This document shows, in pieces, positions 29,655 to 42,962 of a stretch of 60,000 bases of DNA. This DNA comes from Nematostella vectensis (Eukaryota; Cnidaria; Anthozoa; Actiniaria; Edwardsiidae). The translations under genes were made by a program, and so were the position numbers. Location: NCBI RefSeq assembly GCF_932526225.1, contig NC_064045.1, forward strand, positions 9,420,022-9,480,021. The letters run 5' to 3'. Below the pieces are notes generated by a model. The model searched no databases. It was not told where the DNA came from and was given only the letters and a program-made list of their open reading frames with translations. Position 1 is the stretch's first letter, and every line of letters starts with the position of its first letter.

Positions 29655-30697
29655 GCTAGCGTTCCGTCACTGGCCCGACTGGTGCCGATGTTTGTATAGC
29701 TAGCGTTCCGTTACTGGCCCGACTGGTGCCGTAGTTTGTATAGCTAGCGTTCCGTTACTGGCCCGACTGGTGCCGATGTTTGTATAGCTAGCGTTCCGAC
29801 ACTGGCCCGACTGGTGCCGATGTTTGTATAGCTAGCGTTCCGACACTGGCCCGACTGGTGCCGATGTTTGTATAGCTAGCGTTCCGACACTGGCCCGACT
29901 GGTGCCGATGTTTGTATAGCTAGCGTTCCGTTACTGGCCCGACTGGTGCCGTAGTTTGTATAGTTAATTTTCCGTCACCGGCCCGACTGGTGCCGATGTG
30001 TGTATAGCTAGCGTTCCGACACTGGCCCGACTGGTGCCGATGTGTGTATATAGCGTTCCGTCACTGGCCCGACTGGTGCCGTAGTATGTATAGCTAATTT
30101 TCCGTCACCGGCCCGACTGGTGCCGATGTGTGTATAGCTAGCGTTCCGACACTGGCCCGACTGGTGCCGATGTGTGTATAGCTAGCGTTCCGTCACTGGC
30201 CCGACTGGTGCCGTAGTTTGTATAGCTAATTTCCGTCACTGGCCCGACTGGTGCCGATATGTGTATAGCTAGTGTTCCGTCACTGCCCCGACTGGTGCCG
30301 ATATGTGTATAGCTAGCATTCCGTTACTGGCCCGACTGGTGCCGATGTGTGTATAGCTAATTTTCCGTTACTGGCCCGACTGGTGCCGATGTATGTATAG
30401 CTAGATAGCGCTCCGTCACTGGTCTGACTGGTGCTGAAGTTTGTATAGCTAGCGCTCCGTCACTAGTCTGACTGGTGCTGAAGTTTGAATAGCTAGCGCT
30501 CCGTCACTGGTCTGACTGGTGCTGAAGTTTGTATAGCTAGCGATCCGTCACTGGTCTGACTGGTGCTGAAGTTTGTATAGCTAGCGATCCGTCACTGGCC
30601 CGACTGGTGTTAATGTGTGTATATCTAGCGCTCCGTCACTGGTCTGACTGGTGTTGATGTGTGTATAGCTAGCGCTCCGTCACTGGTCTGACTGGTA
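29655..30697. repeat. 44-bp satellite array, left part
   Basis: About 24 copies of a 44-bp unit: CTAGCGTTCCGTCACTGGCC then CGACTGGTGCCGATGTTTGT ATAG. Copies drift from CCCGACTGGTGCC to TCTGACTGGTGCT along the array. It continues at 32113. Confidence 0.95.
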
Positions 30698-32112
30698 CGG
30701 TGGCCCACAAGGGCACGGCAAAAAAATTTTCTTCACGGCAAAACTTTATTACCTCACGGCAGAACTTTATTATCTCACGGCAAAACTTTATCTCGAGACA
30801 AAACTTTATTACCTCACGGCAGAACTTTATTATCTCACGGCAAAACATTATTATCTCACGGCAAAACTTTATTATTTCACGGCAAAACTTTATTATCTTA
30901 CTGTAAAACTTATTTCTTCACGGCAAAATTTTTTCTTCACGGCAATTTTTTTTCTTCACGGCAAAACTTATTTCTTCACGGCAAAATCTTTTCTTTACGC
31001 CAAAATTTTTTCTTCACGGCAAAATTTTTTCTTCACGGCAAAATATTTTCTTCACGGCGGAGGTGGGATTAGTGGAAAATGAGGATCGACTAGGAATCGA
31101 GGATTCCGACCCACGGGGATCTTTTTTTCGTATTTTCAATTGAAAACTATTCGCAAGGTCATGCGCTCCCTTGAAAGGCAGAGGCCTAAAGGCGCCCTTG
31201 AGCTATAATAGCTAGCGATCCGTCCCTGCTTTGCGTAACACCGGAAACCTAAGCTCTTATTTCATAACAATTACTTGGCTGTTAGAAGAAGTGCTTTTCT
31301 TTATTGCCCCTGTGGAGTTAAAAAATGCATATCTTGCCCTCCTTTTTACGGAGAAGGGCGAGGGCGAGGGCGAGGTTTTCTGTATTTTAAAACTCCACAG
31401 CCTTATTACCGGTGCGTTGATTCATGGATTTTATCAAGAATTTGTCCTATCAGTGAGCAGTAGCCGCTGCGCGATGTATATAGTATTTCTAGAAATAAAC
31501 ATTCAAAACAAACATTACCAACTCCAGTTTATAACATAGTGATTGATGTTAAAAACTTGATAAGAGTTGAATAACAATGTGATTGGGTGTTTTTCTTTGC
31601 AAAGGCGCAGCACATTTTATTGATGGCATTATTATTTATACCTTTATCAATAATTTTCTAAAGCTAAGTTCAAACGCCGTATTACCATGAGCCGTATTCA
31701 ATGCAAATGCATGCAAATAAATAGAGTAACAAAAAAGTTAGAGTAACAAAAAATCCCCGCGAGTCGGAATCCTCGAGTCCTAATCCAGATTCCCGGGCCG
31801 ATCTTCTTTTTCCCATAATCACACCGCCGTGAAGAAAATATTTTGCCGTGAAGAAAAAAAAATTCCCGTGAAGAAAAAAAAATTGCCGGGAAGAAATAAG
31901 TTTTGCTGTGAAGAAAAAAAATAGCCGTGAAGAAAAAATTTTGCCGTAAGATAATAAAGTTTTGCCGTGAGATAATAAAGTTATGCCGTGAAGAAATAAA
32001 GTTTTGGCGTGAGATAATAAAGTTTTGCCGTGAGATAATAAAGTTTTGCTGTGAGATAATAAAGTTTTGCCGTGAAGAAAAAATTTTTGCCGTGCCCTTG
32101 TGGGCCACCGTA
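30698..32112. mobile_element. Foldback-type transposon inserted in the satellite
   Basis: Ends are perfect inverted copies of TACGGTGGCCCACAAGGGCA. The arms (30698-31125 and 31750-32112) consist of 21-bp direct repeats (TCACGGCAAAACTTTATTAT-type) in opposite orientations, followed by further inverted sequence. GACTGG flanks both ends. The interior has no transposase. Confidence 0.85.
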
Positions 32113-32318
32113 GACTGGTGCCGATGTGTGTATAGCTAGCGCTCCGTCACTGGTCTGACTGGTGCTGAAGTTTGTATAGCTAGCGATCCGCCACTGGTCT
32201 GACTGATGCCGAAGTTTGTATAGCTAGCGCTCCGTCACTGGTCTGACTGGTGCTAATGTGTGTATAGCTAGCGATCCGTCACTGGTCTGACTGGTGCTGA
32301 AGTTTGTATAGCTAGCCT
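32113..32318. repeat. 44-bp satellite array, right part
   Basis: Almost five further units of the 29655 satellite, resuming directly after the foldback element. Confidence 0.95.
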
Positions 32319-32319
32319 C

Positions 32320-33190
32320 TGTTCGTGACCATTTAGAAAAAATATCGACAGGCATTGATTGATGGAAGACTTGAGCAAAAAGGAACCTTACGGAAGAATT
32401 ACCAATTTTTTGTTATAGGTTTTTTTTAATCGGGTGCCAAAACAGCTCAAGGAAGCAAAAGCGATATCCGTAAAACATGTTAATTAAAGGCCGTTTGGAA
32501 AGTTAGATTTCCCTTTTTTGGCACTTTTGATTAAGTTCTCCTCACGGTATAGGATATACAAATCGCTCCCGAGAATACATTATTTTTAGAATTAAACTTT
32601 TTACGCTATTTCGTCTTTCTTAAAAAGATACATTCTGTATAGGCTTTGCAAGTAAAGTATATAAAGAGTAAAGTATATAAAGTATATAAAGTATTGGGAG
32701 TTATTCTAACGAAGAAAGCTATATTCGAGGGAGAAGAATGAATGAAAGATGTTATACGTATGCTTCTTAAAGTGCCCCTAGCATATAGCTTTTAATTTCC
32801 GTGTTTATATCAATATATCAGTAGTTTAGGACGTAAAAACAAACCATACCAAATTTTATTGCCACACGACGGGTTTTCGTAGGGTTTTCCCGGCTTTTAA
32901 ATGTAGATAATATCGCACTTTTGAGTAAAAAGGTACCCACTTTTCGAAAGCGTACGGCGTTCCTCGTTGATTCAGGAATCCTGAAGGGCACTTTTTCTAT
33001 TATTTTCGTCGAATCAAATACTTTTATCGTTACGGCAAAAATTTGTCGATACAAATATAAAAACTCTTTACCAATTCTTAATATTATGATAAATATTAAA
33101 AACAAGCTACAGGAATTTGAAATTAGGGGCACCTTAACACCTAAATAAGCGACTTAAATAAGACATGATTTTCAGCCAAAATTACTGAGT
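32320..33190. other. AT-rich intergenic DNA
   Basis: Nothing recognised; open frames on both strands (32818-33148) overlap and have no supporting motif. Confidence 0.4.
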
Positions 33191-33191
33191 A

Positions 33192-33410
33192 TTAGCTTTG
33201 TATTGAATTTTGTACGTGGTTATTAGTTAATTCCTTAATTTGCCTTTCCTTAAAATGTCCACTGTCATTTGAATTAACACCAGCTGCTTTGTGAAGTAGG
33301 TCATTTTCCTGGATAAAATACGGACAATCCGGCGAAGACTGGCTGTTCATGGTTTCAGTGTACGTGTGCTGTGTAACTGAATATAAGTCCTCCCTTACTC
33401 TTGTTGACAT
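33192..33410 (-). other. Exon-like minus-strand segment (candidate terminal exon)
   Basis: A 72-residue frame ending in TAA, with ordinary protein composition (VREDLYSVTQHTYTETMNSQ). It reads like a cytoplasmic tail. No family recognised and no unambiguous acceptor, so function and reality are open. Confidence 0.25.
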
Positions 33411-34414
33411 GTATCTTCCGAGACATCACCACAACTAAATTAATACTTTATTAATTATATTTGATTAAAAGTACCTTTGTGTGCGAAGGTAAATGAATCC
33501 ATAATACGTACTTTTGTGCGAAGTCTAGTCAATATGTCCATTTGAAATTCACCCCGACAACGTTTTTAGAATAGACACATGCTTTCAATCTTCAAACTAT
33601 GCTTAATGCAAATGCCCTAAGCAATGCAGTTGAACATGCGCCCACGTTGAAACTGGCCAGCGGGTCGCCTTAGGATGAAAATGAAAAAAATGAGATACGA
33701 TCAGCAAGTAAGAAAAATAAAATAATAGAGAGGTAGATTGCTATAGTAAGCGGAAGGAAAGGGAGGCGATCGGTATTCTCTTATTCATAAGCCCGATCGA
33801 GAACATTAAACCTTTAGAGAGTACATAGATATCAAACAACAAGTTTATTAGGTCCCTATGATATTTAGTGATATCCTCTTAAAATAAAAGATCATTAAAA
33901 AACGGCAGGAAAAGGATCTGGTAAATGGGACTTTGAGACATCATGCTTTAGAGGAAACAGACCACCGGCCATTTCTAACTTCGAATGGTGCTCGAAATAC
34001 AGGAATAAGGAATGATGTATTAAAATCGCATTTAATGCATCTTTTTCTTTAAAGTGCAGGTGTGCGAAATTGCACAATACTCGTTTTACCATCTTCAATT
34101 GTGGAACCCATTATGTCTTTTCGTCCTGTTGTTATTATAGAAATATATATATTTTTTTGTATTTCTACTGCCATTTCTTAGCGCCTTTTCGTTGAAATTA
34201 ATCTCATTAAATTTCCTCGATAGAAGTCACGTTATTTATACGAAAGTGTTCTTTTGAAGGTAGCCAATAATTATTGAAAAAGTACGAACTAATAAATTTT
34301 CTGCGATTTGGAATATATATTTTTAAGATATAGTTTATTTGCAGAAACTTTTAAGAGGCACTCCCTATTTTAGATTCACACAAAAATAGGGTAAAGAAAG
34401 AATCTTTTACTTAC

Positions 34415-34463
34415 CTTTCCGCAAATGTCTGCCGGTATTTTGAGCTCAAGTTTCTCTTTCCTG
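34415..34463 (-). other. Exon-like minus-strand segment
   Basis: TTTACAGCAG acceptor (a NAGNAG) and AAAG/GTAAGT donor bound 46-49 bases, which can encode RKEKLELKIPADICGK. Its phase does not join cleanly to the neighbouring candidates. Confidence 0.25.
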
Positions 34464-35189
34464 CTGTAAAATGGTAAACAAATTCACTACATTTCACCGG
34501 AAAAAAATATCTATTGTGCTTGAGGGAATGTTTTATGGGACGTAAAGTCTAGTATGGTATATCTACACCATGTTTTACGATATTTGAACATTTTTAAGGT
34601 GGCGATATAAACATATATACATGTAATATTTTTATTGGTCTTTTTAGATTTTCTCTTTCGGTGTCTGTGAGGTTTGAGAAGCAAAAAAAGCGGTATGATT
34701 GATGAGGACATTTGAATGAAGCCCTTCATCGCGGCTCGTTTCTACACAGAAGATACTTTATAATGTTGTTCTTTATCTTAATTTTTGATCTGATTGTCGT
34801 CTGAAGACCCTTTCCTTGTTGTGGCTAAAATAACTTCTAATTATTATGAAACTCTGAAATCCAGTTTGAGTCATGGTTGTACTTTTAGGGACAATTCATC
34901 AATAATTTCAAATATTTTCCGATAAATAAAGATAAATGTTTTATTTCTATATGGCGAGGAAAAAGTTGTTGGTCCTGATTGCTTTGTGTTTAAACATATA
35001 TATTATTTACGTATTTTTTTTAGTCTCTACAAATACTAAGTACAAGGTGGCAAAGAAGTCGTCCAAATTGACTTTGTTTGCAATTACTATAATTATATTA
35101 CTAGAAATAAACAGTTAAAAAAGGGTGAGTGGAATAACAGTCGCTCACGTTTCACCATTAGTGCTGTGTGGAAGCCATTACTGATTTAC

Positions 35190-35318
35190 CTTCGTCTCAG
35201 GACCGCTTATAACATTGAACACAGCGATGTAAGACACTCCACATTTGGCGTGAAAAACGCGCAATTGACAAGCCGTTTTATTGGTATTTGTGATGCGCAA
35301 ATCAATCGCCAGATTTCT
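35190..35318 (-). other. Exon-like minus-strand segment
   Basis: 129 bases between CTTCTAG and AAG/GTAAAT, open in phase 0: RNLAIDLRITNTNKTACQLR then CGVSYIAVFNVISG. It could be extracellular, as it has Cys residues and an N-glycosylation site. Not recognised. Confidence 0.3.
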
Positions 35319-37529
35319 CTAGAAGTTGCAACGTTCTCTTGGACTCGAAAACGAACGAGAGAGTTAACTGCAGTCCATCTTCCACTTTCCTGCCGTATTA
35401 TACAATAATCAGACGCTTGAGAAATAAATGCTGCAGTGAAACAATTCGCAACGATTGAAAAAGAAAAGATAACCTATACCTGCAATTCAATGAGTCCCAA
35501 GACTTGTGAAAATATGTGGCTTTTTTATGACCGAGCGGGGTGATTGCTTACGTGCAATTTGTTTCTCTTGTAATTGTGATAACGCCTCCGGCCATATGAG
35601 ATTTAAACAAGATCATGACAAGTTTTCAATTGGAACAGTTGTGGAATAATTGATTGTCGAACAAATAACCAATCAAAGAGCAAAACGATAAGGGGGGTTC
35701 GTAATACCATGGTATACAGGAAATCTCAATAAAATGAAAATAGCATTAAACAAAGGTATTGGAGTTTTAAAGCGGTTATTCAAAGGGATGTAATGAAACG
35801 GCTTAAGAGTGTATAATAATTTTAAAGGCTTCAGTTGAAGATGTGCGTCCATTTAGGAAATTTCCCTGAGACCCCACAGAGCTCGAAAGACGTTCTCCCG
35901 GATTACTTTTATAATCAACATGGTTAAGTGCAGACGCAGATGAGAAAAAGCCCGAATGCCGCTTTAAATGTCTGCTTCAGGTATTTACACATCTAATAAT
36001 TGTTTCCAAAATTACCAAAACAGTTATAAATGTTCAATAGGTAATCTTGACCTTTTAGACTTCTCAAAATATCTTCTTCTTTTTTTCTTGAAATTCATCT
36101 ACACGATTGGAGAGGATAGAAAACCATCAGCCGGTAAGTAAAAGCACCTTGGAATTGCGAAAAAAACATTAAAATAATAATGGAGAAGGAACAAGAAAAA
36201 AATTGGCACTTTTTATTTTTAAAAGCTTTGTAAACGTTAGGACAAAGGGCAAAGGCTGTTCAGAAACCTACTGCCTTTTTTTTCAGCTGCTTAACGTTTT
36301 AAAAAAGCTCTCACTGCATTTTAGAACAAATAAGACTAAAAAAGCAATATGTTTTTGCTATCTGAGCCTCGGCATGTTCTTAGTATGTTCTTAAAATTTG
36401 GTGAAATCTCAGCCTGGACGTTCTTATAAAAAAGTTCGTATAATAAAGAGAGTATACACCTATCTCACGTTATGTCATTTGGTTGATTCGTTAATAAAGT
36501 TCAAAACAGACTGAAAGATGAAGTTAGTTTGCGGAGCACCATTAAATCTAATAAACGGCTTCCGTATAATGGGAATGTGACAAACTGTATATACTCTATA
36601 ATGTACTCGACCAGTTGACGAAAAACTCGACCATTTGACCTAAAAACGCATTGATTCTTTAAATTATTATCTTGATCATCAATTAAAGCATGGGTTTGAA
36701 TTTTACATACTAATGCTTAAACAGTAAACGCCTAGTTAGACAAGATCGGGCTTCAGGTACATTTTCTTTAGCACGCGTAGAAGGAAGGATGGTGAGGAAA
36801 AGAAGGAATTTCTACTACAGCACAAAGATGAAATATAAAAGTCCGATACAACTAAAAATCAACCGGTATTCCGTACCTGTGAAAAACTAATCCCTTGATT
36901 CTTAAGAAGCACAACCAAACATAGATAGAAACGCAGAACAACCAGGAAAAAGATTCCAGGAAGAGGATATCGTCTGGTATAATTTCATGACTGCCAGGGG
37001 ACAAATAGCTGGTGGTGTGACCAGTAAAATAAATAAAACAATTATGTTAATATATAAACCATATCACGTGATCAAGTTCAAAAGAATGGCGCCATAACAA
37101 AGTAATTAGAATGTTTACTTCTGTAGCCTTCTGTAGCAATGACTACAAGGGTTGTTGGTCCACTTCCTAAAAGCTATATTAGGCGACTTGACACTTGAAG
37201 GACCAACTGCTTGCATGTTAACGTCAGTACAAATATTTTGGTAAGTCTTTATTGGCAACTTACTTCCAGTTTTCCAGTTTCCTAAGAATCTACAAAAAAA
37301 TATCTGACTTTGAAATGTTTTAGCTTCCGAATGGATGGCAAACCAAGGCATCATGCGTAGAATGGGACGTGTCCACTTATCGCTCTCGTTACTTTCAGCT
37401 TTGAAAGCAGGCCCCACTACATGACAATAAAAAGAGAAATAGATAACAGCATAAAAGCTTTAAGCCAAGAGGGATATTATTCCCCTTGAACACAAAAAGC
37501 TTTATGACTTTAGACCGAAAACTAAAAAC

Positions 37530-39200
37530 AATGTCGTAGCAGGCCAGGAAATATTGGGGGGCACAATACAGTAATACAATATATATTTAGGCACTGCCTA
37601 AAAGCGGAGCCAGCATAAACACCTTTTGTGTTGACTGATCAAAGGTATTATTGGGGGATCTAGGATCCTGCTCTCTACTGAGATTTATTTATTGTACCAA
37701 CCAAATGGATCCAGGCCTTATTCAATAATTTAAATTATGCAGTACATCAAAGTTAACAAACACAATTCCTGGTGTAGATATGGCTGTCAACGTTGTCAAG
37801 AGTCTAATGGTAAATTCTTATGTCCCATCATAGAAGTTCCATTATGAATATCTTTTTTTTTTTATCAAAACAATACTCCCACAAGCTTTGCCCTTGTGCA
37901 GAAAATGTCATGGATGTAACAGCATTCCAAAGATTCAAAATAATATATATTTAGACTGTTTAGATGCCATACTGTGATTTTTATGTATTGATTTAGTGGC
38001 GATTCTCTCCTTCATTGGACCGAATATTCAGAAAAATGTCTAGAAATTAAAATCCAAAAATATATCTCCTTTCATGCATTACATATTGGTGCACCTCACT
38101 TTACCATATAGTGGCCTTGTTGTTGGTGGCCTACTCCCAAATGAATGCAATGAAGAAAAAACAGATTGAAAATGCTAACTTCCAATTTCAAACCAAACCC
38201 TTTCATTGATCTATGTTTGGGGTAGAGAGGAATCAAAGAATACCAATTGACTAAAAAATAATCGACGGGAGAGGAGATATAAAGTGAATTGACTCAACTT
38301 GAAAGGTTTGGTGAAAAAATATAACAGTAATGAAAATAATTTGATTGAGCATTTCTTGACATTTCCCCTTTCCCATTATCTTAACCCTTTCACCACCACA
38401 GGCCTCTAAAGAGGCCATGTCTTTGCTATCCAAGCTATGTGAACAGAATTCTATTATTGAAAAAGAACAAGGTTGTTGCTAGTGTTATAAAGTTTAAGTA
38501 TCTTGCCCTAAAAAACCCTTCCCATTAATGTACATTTGTAAAGCTACATTCTGACAAGCTTTGTTCTTGCAAAGAACAATGGATGAAACAAGATTTCAAA
38601 GATGGAATATAGTGCCAGACACAATTTTAGATAAGATGCAATGCTGAAGATTTAATGTACCATTTAAAGTGGTGATTTTCCATCCCCATGGGAATTAATA
38701 TCTACAAATATACATCCAGTAATGCATTATATTTTGGTGTTTTGAGAAACCCTGGATCTAACTATTCCAATGAAATAAATCTAAACATCTAAAATAAATG
38801 TAATGGGCAAGAGACTTGGAAAGAAAATCCTAAAAAGAAAATATAAATGAAAGTAATAAATGAAAATTTCTAATTTAAAAATCAAATCTGTTCATGAATT
38901 TATTTTTGGTGTAGAGGGGAAATAGCAAAGAGCATCAATTGCATAAAAATAGTCAACAGGGAGAAGAAAAAGGAAAAAATATGACTCTTCCTTAAATGTT
39001 TGAAAAGAAAATATAATAACAATAATGTGTAGTTATATTCAGTACTTTTCTAAAATATCCCCTTTCCTATTATCTTTAGGTTGATAGAAAACTGTTTTCT
39101 TTACAGATTTATTATTTAAAAAGTTTGTTTTTAGTTTTATATTATATAAGTATCTTGTTCTAAAAAAAACCTATGAGTGTGTACTGCTGAATCACATAGT
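37530..39200. repeat. Diverged two-copy duplication in AT-rich DNA
   Basis: 37870-38520 and 38560-39170 share ordered blocks: ACAAGCTTTG..CTTG, TTTAGATGCCATA-like, TAGAGAGGAATCAAAGA-like, CGACGGGAGAGGAG-like and TATCTTGYYCTAAAAAA. Many differences, so old. No gene. Confidence 0.5.
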
Positions 39201-40230
39201 AATGAACTAGTCATTTGCGCCCCCTCCCTTATAGTCCCGCAGAAGTCAGGGGTTAATGTGGGGTTTTAGACCACTTTTTAACCAGAATATGTCAAGAGGG
39301 GTGGTGGTATTGACTGTTTTTGACTCTTAACTTGGCAACAGGCTTTTATTAAAGTTTAATCCCCCACCCTTCCCTGGGACCATGGGTGTGGGGGTATCAA
39401 ATGACTAGTGAATAAGAACATCCTACTGTTCTCTTCAAGACATGATTTTTAATTCTCATGTCTACCAGTCTTTAGCATTCATCTTGGCCCTCAGGTAGTT
39501 CCTGGTTCATAAAAGAGTGAAAACAATTATTTATCATTTCTTTCAAAACAATCTTTTTATCAAGCCATTTATAATCTAACTAATTTTCCACAACTATTTG
39601 AAAAAAAAAAAATAAACACATGAGATGCAAGATGCAGGCAATAACAACAATACATATTGAAAATAGAGTTTTTTTTATCCTCGGTAAGGAAAATTTCTCT
39701 TGTAAGTTGAAAAAGCTGCTGTATCTTCTAAGGATATGTATTTTCTTAGGACTAAGAGCACAGGATATAAAGACAAGAACGGTCTTCTTTAGCAGTATTT
39801 GACAAATGCAACACGATATTGGTTAGCCTTTATGAAATATCTCAACACAATCAATCTGCCCTGAAGAAGTCTTATTAAAGACGAATTTCAGTTTTTGTTG
39901 TATTGTATTTTTTTCAACACAATCAAGAATATAGATAAAACGAAGAATGTCAAAACAAAACCTGTTATGCTCAAATAATTTGATTACTAAGTTAAGTACC
40001 CGCATTCTCAAAGCATACAAAAAGGACAACAAAAAGCCTAATAACTGTCATATCCTCAATAGACAATACAAATCGTCGTCCGAAACTCACCTTGTATTGT
40101 TTTTTTTTTTTTTTTATTGGTCGCTTTCTTGTGGTTCTGTTCGCTTTTTAATGTGAACTGTTACTTGCTTAAATTTACTAGCTAAAACCAAATAAATCTT
40201 GGCGTGAATGAATGTTAGTAGATCTCCTCT
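39200..40230. other. AT-rich intergenic DNA
   Basis: No gene recognised. The interval 39200-39420 is C/G-richer but non-coding in all frames. Confidence 0.4.
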
Positions 40231-40363
40231 AGTTGACTTTATCCTTAAGTCACAAAATTTGAGGCAAAATAAATAATCATCGCATAATCGACAAGAACTT
40301 TTTCCCTTGCTCCGTGCTTGTATTTAGTCGCCATTTCGGGGCCGAGTGGGGCCTGGGAGTCGC

Positions 40364-40365
40364 GC

Positions 40366-40403
<38 letters not shown>
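40364..40403. repeat. (CTGG)n microsatellite
   Basis: About nine perfect GGCT tetranucleotides, directly upstream of a dispersed repeat. Confidence 0.95.
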
Positions 40404-40404
<1 letters not shown>

Positions 40405-40514
40405 GAGTGACACCACAGGGTACCCGCGCGATGACCACAAAAACCAAGTCGCAAACCTATGCCTATGGGGCTACGCGCGCGGCCTGCGGCCGCGCTTGGC
40501 TCCGCTATTAAGAA

Positions 40515-40625
40515 AACAATAGGGGGCACAGCCACGCCCCTACTGGGTCATTTCCTTATAATTTTTAAAAATATGGGAGGGGGGGTGAGTGCCCCCAGTG
40601 CCCGACCCCCTGCCATGGCCCTGAA
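40515..40625. repeat. Dispersed repeat, GCCCCTACTGG family, copy 2
   Basis: Second copy of the 18950-19055 repeat, in the same orientation. Confidence 0.65.
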
Positions 40626-40684
40626 CAAAAGGACAAAAAGGTTTCTTTTAAAATGAAAATAAATATAGTACTCATTACAAACAG

Positions 40685-40990
40685 CTCAGGCTGTTACCAT
40701 ATCAACCAATCTGGGACGTGCGCGCGGGAAACCTGTGATAATCGAAATCGATAGCACTCAGACCTCTTTTTCAAGATGGCGGCCAGCCAAATCAAGAAAA
40801 CACTGATCACTGCGAAGTACGGGGAATTTCTCGACTTACAAACAAATCTTAAAGTGTAAAAAGTGACACAACAATTGGAAGCGGAATCCCAAATATGGTA
40901 TGGTTATCCAAATAAGGAATTGACAAATCGAGCACAGAAAACAACGAAATAAAACATTCCAAAACAAAACTGTTTAATATGCTCCCCGTT
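40685..40990. repeat. Dispersed repeat with ATGGCGGCC, copy 2
   Basis: Second copy of the 19567-19840 repeat, in the same orientation. In both copies this family follows the GCCCCTACTGG family, at a distance of about 60 bases here and about 510 bases near 19 kb. Confidence 0.6.
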
Positions 40991-40999
40991 AGTGAAGAA

Positions 41000-42110
41000 T
41001 AGCTCTCGACCCTAGAAATCCGCCCATACTCGGCGGTCTCGATTGTACTTAATAAATCGTCTTATCCTAAAGGGTTTTTCTTTTTGAATAAAAAGTAATC
41101 AAAGTTTCGTAATACCCCTTCCAGCTATAAAGCAAGAAAGGATATATAGACCTTCCTTTCAGACTTCTAGTCTAAAACAGAACATAATATTTCTAACTTC
41201 TAACACAGAAAATAATATTTTAACAGGGAGAAACCAAGTTTACTAAAGGGCAAATAAAAAAGGATTAAAAACATAATTACTATTTTTTATTCATAACTAA
41301 ATCTTATAACAATTTTCAGAGTAGAATCCGGTAATAACATACAAGGCGGAAAATATAGGACGTTTGTCGGTATTGCGACATGTTGAGAGGGCTTCGGGCT
41401 ATGTTAAGACTCTATGGTCAATATTGTATTACCATCATTCGTCTCAATAAAGCCGGTTGGCAAGGTGTTACGGATAAATAAAGAATAAGGATATCGTGGT
41501 GTAATAAAGATCAAAGACGTCTGCTTTTCTAAATTTGTCGTACAACATCAAATTAAATTCGTGAATTTGGTCGCTTTTTAAAAGAAATATAAAGGCTGAA
41601 TTACACTATAATAGCATAAGTAACGTAAGAAGTTGTAGGGAATAAAAAGAGAAATCCATTTTTTCCGTTTTTTGATGAAAACGTGTTAACCGGCAAAACA
41701 TACTTTTAAATAAATTGTTCTGCTCCAGTTTATGCTTGTGTCATATAACAAATCAATCCTAAATGTATATGCTCTACAGTCTAAACCGCTTGATGATAAT
41801 CCTTTCCTAATTAGATTATTCCGCACTAAATCATGAAAATTTCATGGTGGGGCTTGTGTCGAAGCTGTAAGTTTGTTTTGTCGGAGGGGAAAATGTCATT
41901 TCATATTTTGGTTACCTGTGAAAATCTTTTTTTAATCAAAACTTTCAAAGAGGCCGGCACGGTAAGAATAGTGGCATGAAAGAAGGCCGAAGCAAGGGGG
42001 GGGGGGGGGGGGGGTTGGAGGTGGGGGACTGGGCGCATGTATGACATCTCTAGCGACAAACGAAGTGCTTGAATGGTTATTTTCATTAATAATTATACAT
42101 TAGCTTGGCC
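41000..42110. other. AT-rich intergenic DNA
   Basis: No gene recognised; an 18-base G run at about 41997-42014. Confidence 0.4.
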
Positions 42111-42458
42111 TTCAGTATAGGCGTCACGGCGCACGGATTAGCCAATCTAATTCGACCCATGCTGACGTTTTGGATGAGCTCACGTGCGCGCGCAGTCTCA
42201 AATATAAAGTTATGTATCTCTTCGGAAATTATAAATACAGAGGAATCCCAAAACTCCGAAAACAGTACTTTCTGAATATGCCCACTGGAAAGCCAGCTAG
42301 AAGGCTGCCAAACAATCATTTACAACACTTTAATGTTGAATTCGCAGAGAATATACATTTACAAGATGCAATAACTTGTAATAACTTCTACCTATCGCTG
42401 TACGCATACGGTACAAATACATGAATTGTTATTTACAAACCATATCATTACAATGTAA

Positions 42459-42962
42459 CCCTTTAAACTATAAGGAGCAGAATACTATTCGACAGCTTAG
42501 CTCAAGATTTTCTAACCGGGTTTCCTGTGGACGAAACTGATATAAAATAATACTATTTTTCGCGCGAATTCTCTATGACACTGGGGCAAGAAAAAGTCCT
42601 CTGCAAGATTTGTAATAGTGCCTTCCTCCCCCCCCCCCAAACCAAAAAAAAAGACAAAGAAAGACAAGAAAGATTGAAACGGATATTAAACGATGCCTTG
42701 CTTACACAACTTGCTCTTTTCGTGATAGTCGAGAGTTTCCACGAACTTAAAGGAGCTCTTGTTTGTTCCTTTTTTTTGGCGACCATGATTCAAAAAAGTA
42801 GTCTAGGTACTAACGCATTTAATTATCAAAGGCTGCCCCGTGCGCTCGCTCCAGGCCTTTCAAGAACATTAGAAAACAGACAGTCATTTATCGGAAGGCA
42901 TAATTAAAAATCCTCTGCTCCTTATAGTTCCTCGTGTTTGCAGCCCCGTGTTAAAAGGTTAA
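42459..42962. repeat. Possible small inverted-repeat element
   Basis: AACTATAAGGAGCAG (42466) and CTGCTCCTTATAGTT (42915) are perfect inverted 15-mers, about 435 bases apart. Weaker matches lie outside them. The interior is non-coding. Confidence 0.45.

Noticed and set aside
29655-32318. CRISPR-like regular array
   Set aside because: Whole units repeat with no unique spacers, and the setting is eukaryotic; this is a satellite.
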